NCBI GenBank assembly: GCA_011389755.1
Contig: JAABTR010000103.1
Coordinates: forward strand, 1 to 11,339
From: Deltaproteobacteria bacterium
Lineage (GTDB): Bacteria; Myxococcota_A; Polyangia; JAAYKL01
Direction: 5' to 3'
DNA: 11,339 bases
In this document: positions 1 to 6,174 of the stretch, one piece after another
How positions within the stretch are numbered: the first letter of the stretch is position 1
How the letters are laid out: each line of letters opens with the position of its first letter
The notes under the pieces: generated by a model
Told to the model about the DNA's origin: nothing
Seen by the model: only the letters and a program-made list of their open reading frames with translations
The model's database searches: none
Translations under genes and position numbers: made by a program

Positions 1-3000
1 GTGGAGAGCTTGGCCGCGACGCGCTTGGTCTTGCCCTGAGAGATGGTCACCATGCGCATGGTTTTCTTTTTGTCGACCTCGAGGACCAGCTCGTGCAGCC
101 CGGGGCTGAGCTTGATTCTGAGTGGAGCGGTGCCGCGAGGTCTGCCGTCGACAAAAATTTTGACGAGCCCGCGGTCGCCCGAGGGGACCGTTATGGCCAA
201 GACGCCCGAGTTCTTCGAAGAGGTGTTTTCGACCTCGCGACTTTTTCGCGGTCTGTGAGCGGTTCTGTCCCTCGATGAGCCGCGCTCGCGGCTTTTTGAG
301 GTCTTGGTTTGGCTGTTGACCCCGCGCGAAGGATTTTCGTCCTGGGCATCCACCTTCGTTTCGGGCTCTTTTTTTGGAGCCTGTTCGAGCTCCTCCGCGC
401 TCGCAGCCGCCGGCGCGATTGGGGCATTTAGTCCTTCGATTTCGCTGCCTTCAGCTCTTGGCGACACGGCGGTGTCCACGGCTGCCTCCACCGTGTCTGC
501 CGGGGAAATCACCGGGGCGACCGCGGGCGCGGCGCGGTCTTGTGCTTCGGCGATTGGGGCAGGGGTCTGCTCGGGGGCCTCCACAGTGGCCCGCGAGAGA
601 TCGAGGTACAGATAGGTCATGACGGCCAGGGCCACGAGGAGCACCAAGGCGGCGGCGGGCCAAAGACCCCTGCTCGCCGATCCTTGCGGGGACGAAGGAG
701 GCGAAAAAGCGGCCCCGCTGTGGTCTTGTCGAGATCCGCCCAGATCCGGGGTCGAGGGCTCGTGAGGGTCGCTGCCGGAGATCTTCTCGCTAACGCTCCG
801 CGTCTGCTCAGGGGCGAACGCGCTTTCAAACTCGGCGGCAAGGGCCTGGACGTCGGCGTCGGCGGTCGACACAGCGCCTCCAGCCAAAGGAGGATCGCTC
901 GTGGAGCTCATGATGCCCGCGACGGCGCCCATGCGGATGAGATCGACCAGGAGCCGTTCGAGGAGCTCGGGGGAGACCTGACCCGAGACGATGAGGGTTC
1001 GAGGCAGGTCTCCCCGAACGAGCTTATCGAGGGCCCCTTTGACTTTCGGTGGAGCGATGGATTTGTAGTTCTCGAGCGCGCGGGCGTTGAAGTCGATGCC
1101 CTTGATGCCCACCAAGGCGCCGTCGGCGACCTGCGCGGTGAGCATGTCGAGTCGCTCTGTGGCCGTCCCCACCGCGTTCCAGGTGCCTTCGGGGAACTGA
1201 TTCGGGGGATCCTCGGCGAAATCCTCCACGGAAAACCTCCCGCTGCTCACACCGAGAAACCGCTCCAAGGCCGGCATGCCCTCCGCGGTCGAGCCGTCGG
1301 TCTCGGTTCGGCTGACTGCCCGGAGCTCTCCGCCCGTGATGGCGAGCTCGAAAAAGCTCCAGTTCTCCCGCAGGGTCAGACGGCAGGTGGGGCGCCTCTG
1401 CATCGCCGCCGATAAAAGGGGCAAGACCCCCAGCCGCTCGATGCGCCCGGTGACGACCTCGGTGCTCTCGAGTCTCTTCTCCAGGGTGAGCCGCGGTTTT
1501 AGGACGCGGGCGACGCGCCGCAGGATTTGCCGGCCGTCGACCTCCTTGAGCATGTAGTCATCGGCGCCGGCGTGCAGCTCCCGGACCCGCTGCAGGAAGT
1601 CTTCCTTCCACGACAAAAGGATGATGGGGATGTGCTTGGACGCGTAGTCTCGCCGCAGGCGGTTGCACAGCTCCCACCCGTCCAGCTCGGGCATGAGGAT
1701 GTCGGTCAAGACCACGTCCGGCGGATTCTCGCCGATGGCGACGAGGGCGGATTTGCCGTCCGGGAACGTCCTGACCGACATGCGCGCCTCTTCGAGCACC
1801 TGTTGGAAGACGCGCCGGACCTCTGGATCGTCGTCGGCCACCACCACGGACAGGTCGGCCAGCCGGGCCAGGTCCTCTTCATCGACAGCTTCCAGGGGGG
1901 CGCTCTGTTCCCGCGAGGGCACGCGCTCCAAATCGGCCTCGAGGAGACCCGCCCGAGGGCGCGCCTTTGGCTGAAAGTGCACCCGCCCTTTCGATCCTCG
2001 ATGGGCGAAACGGCGCAGCTGCTCGACCAGCTGCCAAATGGAAGCCACGACGAAAGCTTCTCCGGGCATGTCGAACGGTTCTTCGGTGTGGTCTCCGGTC
2101 GCGGCGTCGATGAGCCCGGCGCGGACTTCGCGGGCGACGAACTCGCTCAGCTCGTGGAGCGTGACGTTGGACAAGGGGCCGCCGTGTTCTGACCGCGCCC
2201 CCGCCGCGCCGGTCGTGAGGGCCCGGGCTTTGGACACCAAGGCGGCGGGATCCAGAGGCTTGGGCAGCCCGTCGTGTTCGGTCTTTCCCAGCGGCAGGCC
2301 GATGCGCAGGAGCGGGATTGAGTCGGTGAGCGGATCCCGCCGAAGCCGCTCGGCCAGGGTTGCCCCCCCCGGTTCGGGGTCATCGAGATCGAGGACCAAG
2401 AGGTCTGGAGATGTGTCTTGAATGACGCGGAGACACGCGGCACCCGAGGCGATCTCGCTCACCTGGAAACCGGCGCTGCGCAGGGCGAACAGGCTCTGCT
2501 TTCGAAGCGCGGGATCGCGGATCACGATCCCCGCGGAGACCACGACGTCACCGCGACCGTGGGACGCAAACGCGGCGTCCTCCTCGGTCGAGACGAAGCC
2601 GCGGTTTTCTTCTCCCGGGCCGTTCATTGGAACGTCGCTCCTCTCGGCGCGTTCTATCGCCTCGAGCGCCTCGCGCTGCTCCTCCCTCGTCAGCTGGGCC
2701 AGCTCTTCGATGCGGATCTTGAGGTAGTCGAAGTCCTCGCTCGATGGGGGTGTGGGCGCTCTGCGAATCGCTTCCAGGCGGGTGAGCACCTGCTTTGACC
2801 AGCCGGCGACCGAGAGAATTCCGTAGCTCTTTTCAGCGACGAGCAGCCCCCGGGCGATGCGCTCCATCCCGTCGGTGGGCCACTGGCCGTCGATCTTTTC
2901 GCCTAGGCGCGTGGCCCGTTCGAGGCGCTCGAGCTCGCGCTTGAAACCGTCTTTTTTTTCCTCGAAGGTCCTTAGAAAACCGAGTCTCCTGCGGATTGCG

Positions 3001-3029
3001 TGAACGGTGGGTTTGTTCGCGGACGTCAT
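1..3029 (-). CDS. Membrane-anchored multidomain response regulator (REC-REC-PATAN-TM-PEGA), 3' end outside window
   Basis: One uninterrupted frame of 1009 complete codons runs from ATG 3029 off the window edge with no stop. Residues about 1-160 are helical and charged. Residues 161-275 form a degenerate receiver (VLD at Asp214, later a Lys-Pro). Residues 392-510 form a canonical receiver: Asp399-Asp401, phospho-acceptor Asp443 in LTD, Ser473, Lys495. Residues about 528-603 match the PATAN/DUF4388 pattern (Gly start, hydrophobic repeats, GRFSVEDF end). A hydrophobic helix lies near 788-811 (GLWPAAALVLLVALAVMTY). A Pro/Glu/Ala-rich spacer and then a basic stretch lead to a PEGA domain from about 942 (VDGRPRGTAPL). 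With no N-terminal signal peptide, the receivers should be cytoplasmic and the PEGA domain periplasmic. A GAGGA lies 5-9 bases before the start; a second ATG at 3034 ends after two codons. Input kinase and output are unknown. Domain calls are by eye. Confidence 0.9.
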   Translation of the reverse strand, partial: MTSANKPTVHAIRRRLGFLRTFEEKKDGFKRELERLERATRLGEKIDGQWPTDGMERIARGLLVAEKSYGILSVAGWSKQVLTRLEAIRRAPTPPSSEDFDYLKIRIEELAQLTREEQREALEAIERAERSDVPMNGPGEENRGFVSTEEDAAFASHGRGDVVVSAGIVIRDPALRKQSLFALRSAGFQVSEIASGAACLRVIQDTSPDLLVLDLDDPEPGGATLAERLRRDPLTDSIPLLRIGLPLGKTEHDGLPKPLDPAALVSKARALTTGAAGARSEHGGPLSNVTLHELSEFVAREVRAGLIDAATGDHTEEPFDMPGEAFVVASIWQLVEQLRRFAHRGSKGRVHFQPKARPRAGLLEADLERVPSREQSAPLEAVDEEDLARLADLSVVVADDDPEVRRVFQQVLEEARMSVRTFPDGKSALVAIGENPPDVVLTDILMPELDGWELCNRLRRDYASKHIPIILLSWKEDFLQRVRELHAGADDYMLKEVDGRQILRRVARVLKPRLTLEKRLESTEVVTGRIERLGVLPLLSAAMQRRPTCRLTLRENWSFFELAITGGELRAVSRTETDGSTAEGMPALERFLGVSSGRFSVEDFAEDPPNQFPEGTWNAVGTATERLDMLTAQVADGALVGIKGIDFNARALENYKSIAPPKVKGALDKLVRGDLPRTLIVSGQVSPELLERLLVDLIRMGAVAGIMSSTSDPPLAGGAVSTADADVQALAAEFESAFAPEQTRSVSEKISGSDPHEPSTPDLGGSRQDHSGAAFSPPSSPQGSASRGLWPAAALVLLVALAVMTYLYLDLSRATVEAPEQTPAPIAEAQDRAAPAVAPVISPADTVEAAVDTAVSPRAEGSEIEGLNAPIAPAAASAEELEQAPKKEPETKVDAQDENPSRGVNSQTKTSKSRERGSSRDRTAHRPRKSREVENTSSKNSGVLAITVPSGDRGLVKIFVDGRPRGTAPLRIKLSPGLHELVLEVDKKKTMRMVTISQGKTKRVAAKLS

Positions 3030-3124
3030 GTCATCCTCGTCGCGGTCGGAGGTTCGGCTTCATTGTGTATGATTTAGGGGGCGGGGGGCAAGGCGCTCTT
3101 TTTGCTCAGACGCAGTCTCTGAAG

Positions 3125-3565
3125 TCACTCCACCGAGAACATCTCGGTCTTGAGGATCGTGGCCTCGCTGGGGGCGTCGGCGTTGGTGCTCTTCTCAGCG
3201 GTGATGAGCAGCCGCAGCTTGTCGAATTTGGTGGCCGCCCACAGCCTGCCGGAGCGGTCGTCCTCGAGCCTGAGCTTGCCGAGGTTGGCGTAAGAGCCGG
3301 TCTCGTCCTCAGCCCACAACACGTAGTACTTCGTGTCTTGGGCGACCTCGTGGGGCGCTTTGAGGTCGCTGATTTTTATCTCGGCGGCCGTCGTCCCCAG
3401 ATTGTCCTTGGTGATGGTCGCGGTACCAGAGGCTTGGGTTTCGACTTGAGCCTTTTCGAAGTCCACTTTTTGTCCTGCGGTGCACGCGCTGAGCGCAAAA
3501 GCGAACACGAAAAAGGCCATCGTTAGAAATCCCCATCTCATTATGGCTTGAAATTTGCCAGACAT
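3125..3565 (-). CDS. Putative lipoprotein, 146 aa
   Basis: The N-terminus has a hydrophobic segment ending in the lipobox LSAC with Cys28, so the product should be exported, cleaved and lipidated; Thr follows the Cys. The mature part (about 118 residues) contains the pattern YYVLWAEDETGSYANLG and later LLITAEKS, which suggests a beta-sandwich. It vaguely recalls the C-terminal domain of RskA-type anti-sigma factors, but there is no anti-sigma N-terminal region and that resemblance is tentative. The start at 3565 is preceded by a strong purine-rich ribosome site (GGAGAAGGAG) at suitable distance; the internal Met9 would also keep a signal peptide but lacks such a site. It lies 95 bases upstream of the response regulator on the same strand and may be co-transcribed with it. 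No enzymatic motif was seen. Confidence 0.88.
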   Translation of the reverse strand: MSGKFQAIMRWGFLTMAFFVFAFALSACTAGQKVDFEKAQVETQASGTATITKDNLGTTAAEIKISDLKAPHEVAQDTKYYVLWAEDETGSYANLGKLRLEDDRSGRLWAATKFDKLRLLITAEKSTNADAPSEATILKTEMFSVE

Positions 3566-3604
3566 TCCGTTCTCCTTCTCCTTCAGTTTTTGTTAACTCC
3601 CGCC

Positions 3605-3633
3605 ATAATATTGTCGTGACATCGGAAGTGCAA
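3605..3633 (-). promoter_or_regulatory. Sigma-70-like promoter of the lipoprotein gene
   Basis: On the minus strand, TTGCAC (3633-3628) is separated by exactly 17 bases from TATTAT (3610-3605), in an AT-rich island between divergent genes. The predicted transcript starts near 3598, about 33 bases before the lipoprotein ATG and just upstream of its ribosome site. It could also drive the response regulator downstream if there is no terminator in the 95-base gap. Confidence 0.7.
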
Positions 3634-3710
3634 CTGTTCTTTACGAGAATATTTTTTCGTACTCACGGATAGCCGAGAGTATCGTGTCGCGAGAAGGTGC
3701 AAAAGAAGTT

Positions 3711-3720
3711 GCGACGTCGC
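3711..3720. repeat. 10-bp palindrome in the divergent intergenic region
   Basis: GCGACGTCGC is a perfect palindrome in the 256-base gap between the minus-strand lipoprotein and the plus-strand gene at 3822. It could be an operator, but short GC palindromes arise by chance in such DNA. The rest of the gap holds the lipoprotein promoter and an AT-rich GATAAT (3773-3778) without a matching -35; nothing else was recognised. Confidence 0.25.
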
Positions 3721-3821
3721 CGCGAGAGACTCGCCGAAGTGAAGACGCCTGGCCTTTTAGACGCTCCGGATAGATAATAACGATGAGATGACTTTCGAAC
3801 CGTCACAACCGTTGAGAGCGC

Positions 3822-4280
3822 ATGGTTATAAATACTCATAGAGGGCGCTGGCGCCGGTATTGGTTCGTGCTGCCGACGGCTGCGTTCGTCGGTTTCGCAG
3901 CCTGGGCTCTGTTCTTTGTCCGTCAAGACACGCGCGCCCAAGTGATCCCCCTTGGCACTGGAGGCGTGGCCGAGCCGCCGGGCGATTCCTCACACGAGAG
4001 CGTCCGCGACGCGGGCGCGGGACCGGACGTGGAGATGCCCGTTTATCCCCCTGCGCGCGTGCGCAAATCAAAAAACAAGCGAGGTGGACCTTTGGGACCG
4101 CGCTTCAAGATGAGAGCGCGGCGCGAGAACACGCTCTCGGACGATGCCCCGGAGTCGGAGCTCAAGATCCCTTGCATTTTCAGGGACGACTGCGACGGCA
4201 CTGACCCGGACTCACGCAGTCGGCAAGGCGTGTGGGAAGAGCACGGGCTGAAGATCCCAAGCGTCTTCGAGCCGCGGTGA
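3822..4280 (+). CDS. Hypothetical single-pass membrane-anchored protein, 152 aa
   Basis: Not recognised as any known family. A basic N-terminus (RGRWRR, residues 7-12) precedes a hydrophobic helix at about 13-33, followed by Arg34, so it is either a signal anchor or a long signal peptide (possible cleavage near TRAQ, residues 37-40). The rest is polar, disordered-looking and basic in the middle (RKSKNKRGG). Near the C-terminus two short repeats occur: ELKIPCIF (Leu114-Phe120) and GLKIPSVF (Leu143-Phe149), with Cys118 and Cys124 in the first. Codon third positions are GC-rich like the neighbours, which supports real coding. The ribosome site is weak (GAGAG a few bases upstream). It is transcribed divergently from the lipoprotein at 3565. 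Function unknown. Confidence 0.6.
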   Translation: MVINTHRGRWRRYWFVLPTAAFVGFAAWALFFVRQDTRAQVIPLGTGGVAEPPGDSSHESVRDAGAGPDVEMPVYPPARVRKSKNKRGGPLGPRFKMRARRENTLSDDAPESELKIPCIFRDDCDGTDPDSRSRQGVWEEHGLKIPSVFEPR

Positions 4281-4287
4281 TTTTTTT
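4246..4287 (+). terminator. Possible transcription terminator at the end of the 3822 gene
   Basis: GGCT-GAAGA (4246-4254) can pair with TCTTC-AGCC (4264-4273, one bulged G) around a 9-base loop, and a run of seven T follows at 4281-4287. The 7-base gap between stem and T-run is longer than in typical intrinsic terminators, and the stem lies inside the coding region, so this is only a candidate. Confidence 0.3.
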
Positions 4288-4454
4288 GCAAAGCGGTGAT
4301 GTCCCGTGTCCCAGTAGACTTGGCTCGCCTCTTCTGGTAGACACCACGTCTTGGGTTTCTCGTTCGATCCCGGCGGCTTGCACCACGGGTTTGAGAAGCG
4401 GGCCCCAAGAAAAAAAAGAGCGGCGCACTTGTGATAGGACTGAAGACAAGACCG

Positions 4455-5495
4455 ATGAAAAAATCGATCCGCACCACCTTTTTCTTTTTCGTTGTGTTCG
4501 CCTTGCACGCGGCGGTCTCGGCGATTCCGTGTCACGCACAGGAGCCGGAGCCGGAGCAGGAGCCGGAGCCCGTGCAGGGGCCGGACTGGCTCATCGTTTT
4601 GACGCCCACGGGGGGCTGGCTCAACAACGAGACCACCTTTCGCTTCAAGGTGCCTCAAGGCGCTTCGGGCGAAATCGAGTACGAAGAGCACGACGCCACC
4701 TTGGCCGACGACGGCTGGGGCGGCGGTTTCACCATGATGGGGTTTTATAAATGGGTGGCGCTCACCAACGTGTTTTTCGTTTTTCCCGAGGTCAATCAGA
4801 GCGCGCTGATAGGTAATATCACTTACTTGTCTTTGACCATCCCGACGCCCTGGTTCGTCGAGCCCTACCTGGGCACCGGCTTCGTGGTGGTCAGCACCGA
4901 CACCGACTACAAATCTTTCAAGTACACGTTGAGACAGGACTACAGCGGCCGGGATGCGGTGGGATACGCCGATTTTACGGCCATTTCGGTGGACAACCGG
5001 GTCATCGCGCCGTTTCCGAAGGTGGGCCTCAAGCTGAAGATCCCGGTGCAGCACTGGTATGTGACACCTTTTTACTCATACATGTACGAATTCGTCACCA
5101 CCCACGCCCGCTCGCCCGGAGGAGACGTTCGGGTGTACTTCGAGGGGGACAAAGAAGCTGGTCAGACTCCCCAGCTCGAGGTCGAGGTCCCTTCTTTCGA
5201 TACGGTGCTGAACAAGGAGTACGGGTCGCATCTTCTCGGCGCCGACTTCTTTGTCGACTTTCACTACTTTTTGCAGATGCGCGGCAAGGTCTACTACAAC
5301 ACCAACTACGATCTTTGGACGGTGCGTCTCATCGGCTCGATGATGCTCAATGAGTGGTTTGGGATCTCGGCGTACTTCGAGTATTCCCAAAAGATCACCG
5401 TGACCAACACGTACTTCCTCGTCGGCCCCGCGTTCGTGATATCCCCGCCGGGGTACTTCGAAGAAATGAAGAAGAAAAGGAAGGCAAAAAAATGA
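4455..5495 (+). CDS. Predicted outer-membrane beta-barrel protein, 346 aa
   Basis: A signal peptide (MKKSIRTT then a Phe/Val-rich core, residues 9-23) ends near CHA-Q (after Ala28). A short Glu-Pro-rich linker (residues 29-42) follows. The rest is dominated by alternating, aromatic-rich strands such as WYVTPFYSYMYEF and TVRLIGSMMLNEWFGISAYFEYSQ, typical of an outer-membrane barrel; about 300 residues would allow 10-14 strands. No family name is justified. It does not end in the usual C-terminal aromatic residue but in a basic tail, KKKRKAKK. A GTG at 4431 in the same frame would add eight residues; ATG 4455 was chosen because it places Lys-Lys directly before the signal core. Neither start has a strong ribosome site. 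The stop overlaps the next gene's start, implying translational coupling with the lipoprotein. No clear promoter was found in 4281-4454. Confidence 0.8.
   Translation: MKKSIRTTFFFFVVFALHAAVSAIPCHAQEPEPEQEPEPVQGPDWLIVLTPTGGWLNNETTFRFKVPQGASGEIEYEEHDATLADDGWGGGFTMMGFYKWVALTNVFFVFPEVNQSALIGNITYLSLTIPTPWFVEPYLGTGFVVVSTDTDYKSFKYTLRQDYSGRDAVGYADFTAISVDNRVIAPFPKVGLKLKIPVQHWYVTPFYSYMYEFVTTHARSPGGDVRVYFEGDKEAGQTPQLEVEVPSFDTVLNKEYGSHLLGADFFVDFHYFLQMRGKVYYNTNYDLWTVRLIGSMMLNEWFGISAYFEYSQKITVTNTYFLVGPAFVISPPGYFEEMKKKRKAKK
4542..4571 (+). repeat. Short hexamer repeat encoding a Glu-Pro linker
   Basis: Five consecutive hexamers (GAGCCG, GAGCCG, GAGCAG, GAGCCG, GAGCCC) encode EPEPEQEPEP directly after the predicted signal-peptide cleavage site of the barrel protein. 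Such tracts can change length by replication slippage without changing frame. Confidence 0.7.
5478..5484 (+). promoter_or_regulatory. Ribosome binding site of the lipoprotein gene, inside the barrel gene
   Basis: AGGAAGG lies 7 bases before ATG 5492 and fixes that start rather than an in-frame candidate further upstream inside the barrel gene. It doubles as codons of the barrel protein's basic tail. Confidence 0.7.
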
Positions 5496-5944
5496 GAGCT
5501 TCGAGTCGACTCGCGACCGGTCTGTGGCTTGTCTTCGCCGCGGCGACGGCGCCTTTGGGATGCACAGGCGATGACGGCGGCCAAAGCGGCACAGAAGAGG
5601 CGGTCTTGCAGATCCGCGGCACCTGGTCCGACCCGACCGTGGATAGCGCACCGGTGCGGACGTCGGTGTTCGAGTGTCCCTTCAAGATGCCTCCGGACGA
5701 GTACGATGACGCGGGGACTTTCGCGAACACAGAAGTCGAGGCCGAGCTCGAGCTGGAGCCGGGAACCTGGTGTGTGCTCAGCTTCATCGATGTCGACACC
5801 ACCGACGGAGGCCTCAAGTACGTGGAAGGGCTCGACGCCGTGGCCTATCCGCCCGAGGGCGAGAGGGGTCACCGGGTCGAGCTGGTCGCCGGCGAGACGA
5901 CCGAGCTCGATCTCGTCTACGAAGTTCGGCAGACAGGCGAGTAG
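5492..5944 (+). CDS. Small putative lipoprotein, 150 aa, coupled to the barrel gene
   Basis: The N-terminus (RASSR, then a hydrophobic stretch to Ala20) ends in PLGC with Cys24 followed by TGDDGG, a lipoprotein-like arrangement. The lipobox is imperfect because Pro sits where Leu is usual. The mature domain is acidic and strand-rich with Cys62 and Cys94, which could form a disulfide. It ends with VELVAGETTELDLVYE, reminiscent of transthyretin-like or Cna-B-like beta-sandwiches, but no family is claimed. ATG 5492 overlaps the barrel's TGA (ATGA) and has a good ribosome site 7 bases upstream, so the two are probably made in fixed proportion and may act together in the outer membrane. The following 230 bases carry no gene. 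Confidence 0.8.
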   Translation: MRASSRLATGLWLVFAAATAPLGCTGDDGGQSGTEEAVLQIRGTWSDPTVDSAPVRTSVFECPFKMPPDEYDDAGTFANTEVEAELELEPGTWCVLSFIDVDTTDGGLKYVEGLDAVAYPPEGERGHRVELVAGETTELDLVYEVRQTGE

Positions 5945-5994
5945 GCGCTCCGACCTCCCTTTTCGCCGACTTTTTCCATCAGACTCCATCGCCC

Positions 5995-6006
5995 TGACAT
6001 TTGTCA
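5995..6006. promoter_or_regulatory. Palindrome TGACATTTGTCA, possible operator
   Basis: Half-sites TGACA and TGTCA flank TT, giving a 12-base near-perfect inverted repeat between the lipoprotein and the acyl-CoA dehydrogenase gene. It could bind a dimeric repressor of the latter. No promoter could be placed next to it and the regulator is unknown. Confidence 0.25.
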
Positions 6007-6008
6007 TT

Positions 6009-6023
6009 CCCCGCGCGGCGGGG
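6009..6023 (+). terminator. GC hairpin after the lipoprotein gene, weak terminator candidate
   Basis: CCCCGC and GCGGGG pair perfectly around the loop GCG. No T-run follows, so intrinsic termination is not assured. The remainder of 5945-6174 shows only a lone TACAAT (6067-6072) lacking a -35 partner. Confidence 0.25.
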
Positions 6024-6174
6024 GTGGGGCACCATGAGCGCAAAGGTATTCGCGAAACCGCACCAATACAATTCGGCCGGTGATCCATCCATGGTGAGGT
6101 TGTCCGTGCTCAAAGGACGAGTTGCGCTCGATGGTGGCGCATCAAGTGCCGGCCCTGCAGCTACGAGGTGAGTC

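Noticed and set aside
540..1415. Long plus-strand open frame opposite the response regulator
   Set aside because: It lies wholly within the minus-strand gene, whose translation shows recognisable domains; long antisense frames are expected in GC-rich coding DNA.
1527..2192. Second long plus-strand open frame opposite the response regulator
   Set aside because: It mirrors the canonical receiver on the other strand and has no family motif.
3663..3941. Small minus-strand frame across the divergent promoter region
   Set aside because: It would cover the promoter of the lipoprotein and the start of the 3822 gene and has no ribosome site or domain.
4274..4300. Two copies of GCGGTGAT (4274-4281, 4293-4300) as a possible attachment site
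   Set aside because: Eight bases is too short, and there is no integrase or boundary nearby.
4212..5054. Minus-strand open frame of 280 codons
   Set aside because: It is antisense to the barrel gene, which has a signal peptide and barrel-like strands.
5354..5491. Longer upstream extension of the small lipoprotein
   Set aside because: It would overlap the barrel gene by over 140 bases and bury the signal peptide; ATG 5492 has a ribosome site and a lipobox.
5306..6088. Minus-strand open frame of 260 codons
   Set aside because: It is antisense to the coupled barrel and lipoprotein genes and has no recognisable domain.
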